The position numbers were made by a program, and so were the translations under genes. A stretch of DNA of 64,000 nucleotides, taken from positions 1 through 64,000 of the forward strand of contig LUYE01000015.1 in NCBI GenBank assembly GCA_001602645.1, read 5' to 3'. Below, piece by piece: positions 1 to 6,846 of this stretch. Source of the DNA: Methanosarcinales archaeon Methan_01 (GTDB lineage: Archaea; Halobacteriota; Methanosarcinia; Methanotrichales; Methanotrichaceae). Each line of letters starts with the position of its first letter. The stretch's first letter is position 1. The notes beneath the pieces are model-generated. The model worked only from the letters and a program-made list of their open reading frames with translations. It made no database searches and was not told the origin of the DNA.

Positions 1-569
1 CCATCGGCATCAGATGCGCTGGCGGTCCATATGATGGGAGTGCCGGCATCCTGGGGGCTCGCAGCGTTCGGGTCGAGGGAGTCTGCCACAGGCGGCTGGT
101 TCGGGGCCGGAGCCGGGTTCACGGTGAAGGGCGTTACCTTGAATGCGTCCCAGCTGTCAGGTCCGGCGTTGTTCCCGTCCCTGATCCAGACGTTCACCTC
201 GTAGCTTCCGGCTTGGGATGGTGTCCAGTCCCAGGAGTTGGTGGCCGACCAGTCCTGGACCTGCTGCCACGCATCGCCTGTAGATGGTCCCTTCAGGTAG
301 AACCTGTAGATGATAGGGTCACCATCTGCATCGGATGCGCTGGCGGTCCACTTTATGGTGGTTCCAACCTCCTGGGGGCTTCCCTTGTCCGCAGTGAGAT
401 CTCCGGCGGTCGGCGGAACGTCGGCCACAGCCGCCGAAGTCAGAAACATTCCAATGATCAGCAGCGCCAGAGCCAGGCGTAGCGCGCCTTTCTGGCTCCG
501 TTCCAAGATATCGCCGGGGGCATTCTTCAGTCTGTCCCAGGCTACCGCCTTCGATGAGGGATCTATCAT
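1..569 (-). CDS. Exported PKD/Ig-like repeat surface protein (3' part beyond left edge)
   Basis: Reading leftward from ATG at 569, one frame stays open to base 1, so the gene is cut by the window edge. The N-terminus has a charged stretch and then a hydrophobic helix rich in Leu, Ala and Ile (about residues 31-48) ending near Ala-Val-Ala-Asp, which looks like an uncleaved or cleavable signal. A domain follows with the motifs DADGDPIIY, FYLKGPSTGDAW and VNVWIRDGNNAG, and a second unit begins near base 60. The same motifs occur three times in the protein at 5236-6576, so the two are paralogues. A GGAAGGTG ribosome site lies just before the ATG. Such beta-sandwich repeats usually sit outside the cell. 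The ligand or role cannot be told from the sequence. Confidence 0.8.
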   Translation of the reverse strand, partial: MIDPSSKAVAWDRLKNAPGDILERSQKGALRLALALLIIGMFLTSAAVADVPPTAGDLTADKGSPQEVGTTIKWTASASDADGDPIIYRFYLKGPSTGDAWQQVQDWSATNSWDWTPSQAGSYEVNVWIRDGNNAGPDSWDAFKVTPFTVNPAPAPNQPPVADSLDPNAASPQDAGTPIIWTASASDAD

Positions 570-936
570 ATCGAACACCTTCCAATCTTTGACCGACAAA
601 TTCGTCTTCTGTCTGATCCGTCGATTTGGGCTTTTAAGTATCTATTTTTCACATCAGAGTCTCGTCGGTGCTAGATGCTGCGAACCTCGTTTCACATGAA
701 CTGGATGTAAGTCGCGTATGGATCTACAACTCAATAATTTACCATCTCCTGACAGTAAAGTTTGTCGGATGGCAGAACCTCCCGGAGAGGCAGGCGCCGA
801 AGAGCCGCCCGAAGACCAACGAGGATCCGATCCCCAAAAGCATCCACCGTGGTCAGCGACAGACCACCTCTCTCGCGCCGACCCGGGTGGAGCATCTCAT
901 AGGCCGATGGATCGGATATGAAATCCTGAAACTTTC
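570..936. other. Intergenic region, no convincing gene
   Basis: This stretch holds the leader and promoter of the leftward surface-protein gene (570-660) and then about 275 bases with no recognised coding pattern. Short open frames here have no family features and conflict with each other. Confidence 0.5.
632..652 (-). promoter_or_regulatory. Promoter-like element, copy A of a three-copy motif
   Basis: On the minus strand this reads GTGAAAAATAGATACTTAAAA. It resembles an archaeal BRE/TATA element and lies about 63 bases before the ATG at 569. Near-identical copies occur at 6638-6659, at the same distance from the paralogous gene, and at 8572-8592. Confidence 0.6.
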
Positions 937-1443
937 TCAGGCGAAGGGATGCTTCGCCGAGTCCTTCTTTGCAAGGGCCTCTTTGACCGTAGGCTCGCCT
1001 CCCATCGCCCTCTCGATGGCGAGCTTTGTGGCCCTGTAGTTGTAGTCGCGAACCTTCTTCTTATCCTCGGCGTCCCACTCGATGAATACCGAGACGATGA
1101 TCAGCAGGTCCTCAGCATCCCCCTCCGGGATCGTCCCGTCGGCCACCGAGTCCATCACCGCCTGGGCCACCGCCGCCTGGGCCGGGCCGAAGATCAGAAG
1201 GGCTTGGCTGGCGTTCGTGATAGTCACCTTGTTCACCATGAGGGTGGCGGGCTTGGGGATGAGGTTTGGCTCCAGGACCGCGAGGAGCGGTGTGTGGCCC
1301 ATCCTCGGCGAGGCGAGGGCGGTGACGAAGGCCTGCTCCACCGCGCTTCCCTTTCTCCCGATGACGAGGTCTATGTGGGCGACCTCGGGCCCCTCTCCCA
1401 CCAGCGCCTCTCCGATGAGGGCTTTTTCGAAGTGTTGAGTCAT
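937..1443 (-). CDS. fae: Formaldehyde-activating enzyme
   Basis: Fae condenses formaldehyde with tetrahydromethanopterin to methylene-H4MPT in the cytoplasm. The family signature is clear: GEALVGEGPEVAHIDLVIG near the N-terminus with the conserved His, then LLAVLEPNLIPKPATLMVNK, FGPAQAAVAQAV and a C-terminal DYNYRATKLAIERAM. From ATG 1443 the product is 168 residues, the usual size. An in-frame GTG at 1488 would add 15 unconserved residues. I prefer 1443 because GGGGAG sits about ten bases before it and the TATA box at 1504-1512 would place transcription start between the two codons. It is divergent from dmrX, another methanopterin gene. In methanogens Fae is thought to handle formaldehyde or feed C1 units. 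Confidence 0.95.
   Translation of the reverse strand: MTQHFEKALIGEALVGEGPEVAHIDLVIGRKGSAVEQAFVTALASPRMGHTPLLAVLEPNLIPKPATLMVNKVTITNASQALLIFGPAQAAVAQAVMDSVADGTIPEGDAEDLLIIVSVFIEWDAEDKKKVRDYNYRATKLAIERAMGGEPTVKEALAKKDSAKHPFA
940..958 (-). terminator. Hairpin spanning the fae stop codon region
   Basis: GGCGAAG and CTTCGCC form a perfect 7-bp stem with a 5-base loop, beside the stop codon of fae. No strong T-run follows, so a terminator role is only possible. Confidence 0.3.
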
Positions 1444-1503
1444 TTGTTCGTTCTCCCCTGGGCTGACATCGAAGCCAGTCCCTTTCACCTATTTGTGATG
1501 ATG

Positions 1504-1512
1504 TTTTATATA
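1504..1512. promoter_or_regulatory. TATA-like box between fae and dmrX
   Basis: TTTTATATA (TATATAAAA on the minus strand) lies in an AT-rich patch between the divergent genes. It is placed well for fae, with a start site near 1485 and a leader of about 40 nt. The AT patch may also serve dmrX. Confidence 0.55.
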
Positions 1513-1593
1513 TTTTCGTTTTGGAGTTCGACCGCTGGGGTGATAAGCCGCCGAAGCCGTGGGTCCATATCGTCGGGAGGGGTGAGCGGATCT

Positions 1594-2280
1594 ATGAAGA
1601 ACGTCGCTTGGGCCGTCACGGGGGCCGGCCACTACCTGGCCGAGAGCGTGGCGGCGATGGGGGAGGTCTCACGGAAGAACCGGGTCTGCACCTTCGTCTC
1701 GCGGGCCGGAGAGGAGGTCGCGAGGATGTACGGCCTCTTCGACAAGCTCTCTGAGATCTCGGGCGGGGGATATCTGGAGGAGCTGTTTTTTGAGCGGGAG
1801 GAGGGGGCGAGCAGCCCCAAGGCCGGGAGGTTCATGATGAATAAGTTCGACCTATTGATCGTCGCGCCGGCGACGGCCAACACCGTAGCCAAGATCGTCT
1901 GCGGAATAGCCGACAGCCTCCCGACGAACGCCGTGGCCCTGGCGAACAAGGCGGGGGTTCCCGTCTACGTCCTCCCCACCGACGTTCTGGAGAGGTCGGA
2001 GACCGAGCCGCCCTACACCATCGACAGGGATCTCTGCATCCGTTGCGAGGTCTGCGAGCCCCGGGAGGCGTGCCCGAAGGGGGCGATCGCCGCGCAGATC
2101 GACCTTGTGAGGTGCGACGGCTGTGGGATCTGCAGGGACCTCTGCCCCCAGGGCGCCATCAGGAGGGCCGAGATCTCCTTCGTGACCCGCCCCCTGGATA
2201 GGGAGAACATAGAACGGCTTGGGAGGATCCCGGGGATCACCGTTCTCGCGGGGCCCGAAGATATCTCGAAGCTTTTATGA
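1594..2280 (+). CDS. dmrX: Dihydromethanopterin reductase-like flavoprotein with two 4Fe-4S clusters
   Basis: The first ~150 residues are a flavoprotein domain with the motifs AVTGAGHYL, KFDLLIVAPATANTVAK and PTNAVALANKAG. The C-terminus carries two ferredoxin-type Cys clusters, CIRCEVCEPREACPKG and CDGCGICRDLCPQG. This matches the archaeal DmrX/AfpA group; DmrX of Methanosarcina mazei reduces dihydromethanopterin to H4MPT. The start at ATG 1594 follows GGGAGGGGTGA at a normal distance. The frame stays open far upstream, over fae on the other strand, but that part has no family features. The product has 228 residues. Its divergent pairing with fae supports a role in methanopterin metabolism. 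Which family member it is remains less certain. Confidence 0.85.
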   Translation: MKNVAWAVTGAGHYLAESVAAMGEVSRKNRVCTFVSRAGEEVARMYGLFDKLSEISGGGYLEELFFEREEGASSPKAGRFMMNKFDLLIVAPATANTVAKIVCGIADSLPTNAVALANKAGVPVYVLPTDVLERSETEPPYTIDRDLCIRCEVCEPREACPKGAIAAQIDLVRCDGCGICRDLCPQGAIRRAEISFVTRPLDRENIERLGRIPGITVLAGPEDISKLL

Positions 2281-2360
2281 TCTCTTCAGGCCAGAGGCAG
2301 AAGGGAGGGGCGGTTTGTGTAAGGTTTATCATCTAATGGCAGATATACGCCGGGGTGAAG

Positions 2361-2912
2361 ATGTCCGTTCTGGTAGTAAACAACTACGGTCAGTTCAACC
2401 ACCTGATTCATCGGAGCATAAGGGACCTGGTTTCTGCGAGGATGATCTCAAACCTGACGCCACCGGAGGAGATCGAGGCCGACGGCCTGATCCTCGGCGG
2501 CGGCCCGACCCTTGACCGGGCTGGAAACTGTTCCGAGTACCTGAAGAGGCTGAAGATACCGATCCTCGGGATTTGCCTGGGCCTCCAGGTGATGGCCGAG
2601 ACCTTCGGGGGAAGAGTTGAGAAGGGTTCCATCGGCGGGTATGCGGAGGTGGTGGTGGAGGTGCTGGAGGAGGACGAGATCCTGAAGGGCCTCCCCCCAA
2701 AGGTAAAGACCTGGGCTTCCCATGCCGACCAGGTGGTGAGGCTACCGCCGGAGTTCCGGGTGCTGGCGCGGTCCGAGGTCTGCGAGATCGAGGCGATGAG
2801 GCATGAGACGCGGCCTCTTTACGGAGTCCAGTGGCACCCCGAGGTCGTCCACACCGAGGGGGGCATCCGGCTCCTCGAGAACTTCATCGAGGTCTGCAGG
2901 GAGCGGAGATGA
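2361..2912 (+). CDS. guaAA: GMP synthase glutaminase subunit A
   Basis: This is the class I glutamine amidotransferase half of the archaeal two-subunit GMP synthase. It releases ammonia for the amination of XMP by subunit B. Visible features are VLVVNNYGQFNHLIHR at the N-terminus, GGGPTLDRAG, the nucleophile Cys in GICLGLQ, and the His-Pro-Glu of GVQWHPEV. The length, about 183 residues, is normal. An in-frame GTG at 2355 is an alternative start; a TATA-like GTTTATCAT near 2325 predicts a very short leader for either. The partner gene guaAB is not adjacent but begins at 8677. The next gene follows after 19 bases and is probably cotranscribed. Confidence 0.93.
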   Translation: MSVLVVNNYGQFNHLIHRSIRDLVSARMISNLTPPEEIEADGLILGGGPTLDRAGNCSEYLKRLKIPILGICLGLQVMAETFGGRVEKGSIGGYAEVVVEVLEEDEILKGLPPKVKTWASHADQVVRLPPEFRVLARSEVCEIEAMRHETRPLYGVQWHPEVVHTEGGIRLLENFIEVCRERR

Positions 2913-2931
2913 CGTACGGGGATCGGAGCAG

Positions 2932-3591
2932 GTGAACCGGGCTGAGATCGAGGAGATGCTGGCGGAGCTGGCCCTCCAGCTGGAGAGGGCCGAGCGGCTC
3001 TCGACAGAGATCGTCGCCCGCGATATAAGGCGATTCGGTTTTCGTTGCCAGCGGTGCGGCGAATGCTGCCGGGGCGAGGAGAACACCGTCGCCGTCTTCC
3101 CCTTAGAGATCAGGGCGATCATGGGCGAGACGGGCGAAGGGTGGCTGGAGGCGGCGGAGCCGCCCCTCGAGGGGGAGTGGGATTCCGGAGGGAACTTTCA
3201 CACCCTGGAGTGGCGTTTGAGAAAAACGGGCCGGGACTGCCGCTACTTTTCGGAAGGCGGGTGCCGGATCTACGGGAGAAGGCCCCTCCTCTGCGAAACC
3301 TACCCCTTTTACCTGGATGACGGCCGCCTCCGGTGGTCAGAGTGCCGGGGGATCGGAGGCGAGATAAGCTCAGAGGAGGCCACGAAGCTAGCCGAGCTTC
3401 TCAAAAGAAGGCAGATCTTCGAGATCAGAGAGGCGATCGAGCTGGTCCGGAAGTACGAGGAGTTCGAGAGGGGGGAGCCGTCGCCTTTCGGCAGATGCAT
3501 CATCCACGACAGCGAGGGCGTCCACGAGATCGAGTGGGCCGAGATCTCGGGTGCCCTGGGCCGGAGGCTCCGACGGTCAGGTGGTTGGTAG
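2932..3591 (+). CDS. YkgJ-family CxxCxxCC metal-binding protein
   Basis: The product has about 219 residues. An N-terminal helix leads to CQRCGECCRG (about residues 36-45), the hallmark of the zinc/iron-chelating CxxCxxCC family. Further Cys follow in DCRYFSEGGCRIYGRRPLLC, and then a charged helical C-terminus. GTG 2932 is the first possible start after the upstream stop, with GGAG close before it. An internal ATG at 2956 is also possible. The family is widespread, binds an Fe-S cluster or zinc, and has no settled function. Position behind guaAA suggests cotranscription only. Confidence 0.75.
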   Translation: MNRAEIEEMLAELALQLERAERLSTEIVARDIRRFGFRCQRCGECCRGEENTVAVFPLEIRAIMGETGEGWLEAAEPPLEGEWDSGGNFHTLEWRLRKTGRDCRYFSEGGCRIYGRRPLLCETYPFYLDDGRLRWSECRGIGGEISSEEATKLAELLKRRQIFEIREAIELVRKYEEFERGEPSPFGRCIIHDSEGVHEIEWAEISGALGRRLRRSGGW

Positions 3592-3599
3592 AAGGCCCC

Positions 3600-3845
3600 T
3601 CACCTGCCCTCGTCCTGAGCCTCGTACTCCAGGGTGCCGATGGCGTGCTTGAATACTATCATCTTCTTTCCCTTCCCCAGGTCTAAGAGGAGCTCGTAGT
3701 TGTTCTGCGACTCAAGCTTCGCTATCAGGGGCCTTCCGTCCAGAAGCCTGATCGTCACCTTCTGGCCCACGGCCCGAGGGATGAACTGCTTGGGCTTCGC
3801 CGTCTCCTTCTTCCCCTCTTCCTCTCCCTTCTCATCCAAGAACAT
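3600..3845 (-). CDS. Hfq-like Sm-fold RNA-binding protein
   Basis: An 81-residue protein with a Lys/Glu-rich N-terminal tail (about 20 residues) and an Sm fold. GQKVTIRLLDGRPLIAKLES corresponds to the Sm1 strands, and IVFKHAIGTLE matches the Hfq-type Sm2 signature (F/Y-KHA) rather than the usual archaeal Lsm Sm2. Hfq hexamers bind U- and A-rich RNA and pair small RNAs with mRNA; M. jannaschii has a known Hfq-like protein. Here it is the last gene of a minus-strand operon, 12 bases after the Thg1-like gene. AGGAGCGGAAG precedes the ATG. The fold call is firm. Targets are unknown. Confidence 0.75.
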   Translation of the reverse strand: MFLDEKGEEEGKKETAKPKQFIPRAVGQKVTIRLLDGRPLIAKLESQNNYELLLDLGKGKKMIVFKHAIGTLEYEAQDEGR

Positions 3846-3857
3846 GATCTTCCGCTC

Positions 3858-4610
3858 CTAAATATGCCGAATCGTCCCGTCGAGGAGGCGCTTTCCCTCC
3901 ACCGACCGAAAGAGGGGAGGCTCCCAGTCTTCGATGATCTTCATCCTCTCCCTCTTCTCCTTCCCTCCTCTCCCTCCATCGCCGGCGCCCTCGATCACAC
4001 CTTCCACTTCTCCATCGATCCGGACCCGGCGGATCAGGATCCCTCGCCTCTGCCACGCCGGGCTCTTGGCGAGGTTTGTCCCCCGCGCAAAGAGCGTCTC
4101 GTGGATCTCGGCCTCCTTCATTCCCCGGAGCTGCCCCATCGCCTCGTCGGGGGCGAGGCCGTCGGCGACGAGGGCGTAGAAGCCGCTGGAGAAGACGTGG
4201 TTTCTCCAGGCCTCGTCCTGCCTTTCTGCAAAGTACTCGCATATCTCGCCGGGGCAGAGGGGGATCGACCTCGCGTCCATGGCGACGGCCCTCCCGAGGG
4301 CGAGGGATAGGTGGCCCGAGAGGGACCCCGCCACCACTGAGTCGATCTTCTCCAGCCGGCCGTTGAAGGGAGCCTCCGGAAAGAGGAGGTTGACCTCGTC
4401 GGAGAAGGTGAAGGCGATGGCGGGGTCGAGGCTTGACTCCTCGAAGAACCTTCTCGCCGCCTTCGCCATCGCCCTCGCGAAGTCGAGGTCGTAGGGCTTA
4501 TCCGCCTCCCGGAGGAGCTTTCCAAAGCCTCTTCCGTCGGCCCGCACCACCAGGGGGGGGCGGACTCTGAGGTCGGCGTAAACCTCCCGGCTTTCAGACC
4601 TTCTCGTCAT
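3858..4610 (-). CDS. Thg1-like tRNA guanylyltransferase
   Basis: The 250-residue product has the Thg1 palm-domain signatures: RADGRGFGKL (about residues 23-32), whose Asp and Gly bind metal, and AFTFSDEVNLLF (about 66-77) with the second metal-binding Asp-Glu. GFYALVADG, RNHVFSSG and LFARGTNLAK are also family-like. Thg1 proteins add nucleotides in the 3'-5' direction. The eukaryotic enzyme adds G-1 to tRNA-His, while archaeal members often repair tRNA 5' ends with template-dependent addition. The start ATG overlaps the upstream PRC-barrel gene by 17 bases, implying coupled translation. A Gly/Lys/Arg-rich stretch near residue 210 is low-complexity and may be a lineage insertion. Confidence 0.88.
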   Translation of the reverse strand: MTRRSESREVYADLRVRPPLVVRADGRGFGKLLREADKPYDLDFARAMAKAARRFFEESSLDPAIAFTFSDEVNLLFPEAPFNGRLEKIDSVVAGSLSGHLSLALGRAVAMDARSIPLCPGEICEYFAERQDEAWRNHVFSSGFYALVADGLAPDEAMGQLRGMKEAEIHETLFARGTNLAKSPAWQRRGILIRRVRIDGEVEGVIEGAGDGGRGGKEKRERMKIIEDWEPPLFRSVEGKRLLDGTIRHI

Positions 4611-4854
4611 CGCTGTAAGATATGGTCCCGAAGTGCTTGGTGATTACGATATCTCCGACGGCGGTGACCCCTTGGTAGGGTATGATGATACCCTTCCCCT
4701 TCAGGTCGAGGAAGGATTTGTTGACGTTCCCGAGGGCAAGGCCGCTCACCTCGCCCACATCCGGATCGAGGACCACGTCGTCGACCCTCCCGACGAAGAT
4801 CCCCCGCTGGGTGTAGACGTCCTGATCCAAAAGTGCTGTGATTTCGATGCGCAA
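4594..4854 (-). CDS. PRC-barrel domain protein
   Basis: An 86-residue protein that is essentially one PRC-barrel. The motifs GIFVGRVDDVVLDPDVGEVSGLALG and IIIPYQGVTAVGDIVITK fit the family, whose members occur in photosynthetic reaction centre H subunits and in RimM. Many archaea carry short stand-alone copies of unknown role, sometimes linked to RNA or cell-division genes. It is the first gene of the operon with Thg1-like and Hfq-like genes. GGAAGGGG lies upstream of the ATG, and a weak TATA-like GATTTAAG lies near 4890. Confidence 0.8.
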   Translation of the reverse strand: MRIEITALLDQDVYTQRGIFVGRVDDVVLDPDVGEVSGLALGNVNKSFLDLKGKGIIIPYQGVTAVGDIVITKHFGTISYSDDEKV

Positions 4855-5235
4855 TCTCGTCCCCTTCCTATCGGTGTTGCTCTCACATCTTAAATCTTCT
4901 GATCAGTTTGGCGGAGAGACGGGGGGTGGATGGTCTCTTGGGTCGGCTAGAGAAGAAACAAAAGACCATGACGACAGAAGAGATGGGGCCGGTCCGCCCC
5001 GTCCAGGATGCAGGATCAAGGTGCTGTGAAGCTGGGAGGGGAGGGCCCCTCCCAACGCCCCCTTCATTCATCCTCCCCTCCCTTGGGGGAGATCTGGATC
5101 ATATTGATGCCGGGAGGCGGAGATCCTCCGGGCGCGTTCCCTGAGTTTTGCAGACCTCTTTTCGCGGGGTTGTATCATCGCCAGATCGGCTGGCAGAATC
5201 GGCTTATTCTGCCGATCTCTCCGATGGCGGACCGC
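4855..5235. other. Intergenic region with a G/C hairpin
   Basis: This stretch holds the promoter of the PRC-barrel operon near 4885-4895 and downstream sequence of the repeat protein at 5236. No plausible gene was seen; two short open frames lack family features. Confidence 0.45.
5034..5053. terminator. Hairpin between convergent-side gene ends
   Basis: GGGAGGGG and CCCCTCCC form a perfect 8-bp stem with a 4-base loop, about 180 bases past the stop of the leftward repeat protein. It may stabilise a 3' end. No T-run is adjacent. Confidence 0.35.
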
Positions 5236-6576
5236 TCACCAGGTTATGGTGAACTCCCTCACCTGGTAGCTGTCCCAGCTGTCGTATCCGGCGTGGTTTC
5301 CATCCCTGATCCAGACGTTCGCCTGGCTCGTCCCCACGTCGGAGGCGGTCGTCTGCCAGGTCCACCTGTTGCTCGCCGTCCATCCCGTCATGTCCCTCCA
5401 GGCGTTCCCGGTGGAGGGGCCCTTCAGCCAGAACCGGTAGTATATCTGGTCCCCGTCGGGGTCGTTGGCCGTCGCCGTCCAGATGACCGAAGACCCCGCG
5501 ACGAGGGGGCTTCCCCTGTTGGGGGTGAGGCCCGTCGCCGTCGGCGGCCCGTTCGCTCGGGGGGCCGCCACCTGGAACTCCCTCACCTGGTAGCTGTCCC
5601 AGCTGTCGTATCCGGCGTGGTTTCCGTCCCTGATCCAGACGTTAACCTGGCTCGTCCCCACGTCGGAGGCGGTCGTCTGCCAGGTCCACCTGTTGCTCGC
5701 CGTCCATCCCGTCATATCCCTCCAGGCGTTCCCGGTGGAGGGGCCCTTCAGCCAGAACCGGTAGTATATCTGGTCCCCGTCGGGGTCGTTGGCCGTCGCC
5801 GTCCAGGTGACCGAAGACCCCGCGACGAGGGGGCTTCCCCCGTCGGGGGCGAGGCCCGTCGCCGTCGGCGGCCCGTTCGTCCTGGGGAGGGCGACGGTGA
5901 ACTCTCTCGTCAGGCTGCACTTGGAGCCGTCGGGGCCGGCATTCCGCCCGTCCTTTACGCTGACGCAGACCGAGCTCGTCCCGGCGTCCGATGGGACCGT
6001 CCTCCAGGTCCAGCGGTTGCTCGTCGTCCATCCCGTCATATCTATCCAGGCCCAGCCCGTCGACGGGCCTTTAAGCCAGAACTTGTAGAGGATGGCGTCG
6101 CCGTCGGGGTCGGTCGCCCTGGCGGTCCAGGTGACGGCCGTCCCCGCCGTTGCGGGCCCAGCAGCGTCCGGATAGAGGTCAGTCGCCACAGGCTGCTGAT
6201 TGTACCAGCTCCTGCTGTACCTGCTGCTTCCCCAGGTGCCGTGTGCATGGCGGTCCTTGCCATCATCGAGCGGCACCTCGGGCCAGAAGTTGTAGCTGAA
6301 GCTTCCGGGATGGTAATAAGCCCCATCAGGACCGGGTGCCGGGAGACCGTACCCCGACCAAGTGATGGACGAATAAGCCGTGCCAGAGCTTGTGCTTTGA
6401 ATAGTCGCGATGCCAGCGGCGTTGGCGGAGGAGACCGCCGTCGCCAGGACCATCAATAGGAGAGAGATCGTCCCCATGACGTAAGGAAGGTTCTCCTTGA
6501 CGAGCGCCTCCCTCGCGAAACTTCTCAGGGAATCCTCCCCCAATTTAGTCGTAACCAACCCCCCTACCATGCTCAA
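5236..6576 (-). CDS. Membrane-anchored or exported protein with three Ig/PKD-like repeats
   Basis: The 446-residue product has an N-terminal segment with a hydrophobic helix at about residues 32-52 ending in Ala-Asn-Ala-Ala, followed by an ~80-residue unique part. Three repeats of 108 residues then run to the C-terminus. Each contains DPDGD, FWLKGPSTG, W..MTGW and RDG.(H/N)AG. The last two repeats are almost identical in DNA. The same repeat is found in the partial gene at 1-569. The gene is likely expressed from the promoter copy at 6638-6659. Repeats of this type form extracellular beta-sandwiches in archaeal surface or adhesion proteins. No catalytic residues are visible and the exact function is unknown. 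Confidence 0.85.
   Translation of the reverse strand: MSMVGGLVTTKLGEDSLRSFAREALVKENLPYVMGTISLLLMVLATAVSSANAAGIATIQSTSSGTAYSSITWSGYGLPAPGPDGAYYHPGSFSYNFWPEVPLDDGKDRHAHGTWGSSRYSRSWYNQQPVATDLYPDAAGPATAGTAVTWTARATDPDGDAILYKFWLKGPSTGWAWIDMTGWTTSNRWTWRTVPSDAGTSSVCVSVKDGRNAGPDGSKCSLTREFTVALPRTNGPPTATGLAPDGGSPLVAGSSVTWTATANDPDGDQIYYRFWLKGPSTGNAWRDMTGWTASNRWTWQTTASDVGTSQVNVWIRDGNHAGYDSWDSYQVREFQVAAPRANGPPTATGLTPNRGSPLVAGSSVIWTATANDPDGDQIYYRFWLKGPSTGNAWRDMTGWTASNRWTWQTTASDVGTSQANVWIRDGNHAGYDSWDSYQVREFTITW
5252..6223 (-). repeat. Three tandem 324-bp coding repeats
   Basis: The units begin at 5252, 5576 and 5900 on the plus-strand scale, so the period is exactly 324 bases (108 codons). Units 1 and 2 differ at only a few positions over their length; unit 3 is clearly diverged. 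This points to a recent duplication of one unit. Confidence 0.85.
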
Positions 6577-6637
6577 TCACCTACATTTTCAGCGCATCTT
6601 CAGCAAACCATCCGACAACCGAAGCCTGGCCTGGGAA

Positions 6638-6659
6638 ATTTAAATACCTATTTTTCATG
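6638..6659 (-). promoter_or_regulatory. Promoter-like element, copy B of a three-copy motif
   Basis: The minus strand reads ATGAAAAATAGGTATTTAAA, about 62 bases before the ATG at 6576. It shares the core TGAAAAATAG and TTAAA with copies at 632-652 and 8572-8592, and the spacing to the start matches copy A. Confidence 0.6.
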
Positions 6660-6814
6660 TTGGGTCCCTGTTAGTCGATTTTTTATCGTCTCGGTTATGT
6701 GAACCGCCTGTGAAACTCGTATAGGCGTTCGGGGGTGGGATAGGGGGAGAGGAAGCTGGTACATGGCAGATTTTTAAGAGTTAATGGGCGAGAAGACCTG
6801 GCAAAACAGATTAG

Positions 6815-6822
6815 TTTTTATA
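6815..6822 (+). promoter_or_regulatory. TATA box for the surface protein gene
   Basis: TTTTTATA ends 25 bases before the ATG at 6847, which predicts transcription starting at or next to the start codon (leaderless). Confidence 0.55.
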
Positions 6823-6846
6823 CTAGAGTGCCCTCAATAATGGATC

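Noticed and set aside
949-1593. A 215-codon N-terminal extension of the dmrX frame
   Set aside because: It runs antisense across fae, lacks family features and has a good ribosome site only at ATG 1594.
5008-6459. A 483-codon plus-strand frame over the repeat protein
   Set aside because: It is Pro/Arg/Gly-rich and mirrors the repeats of the real minus-strand gene.
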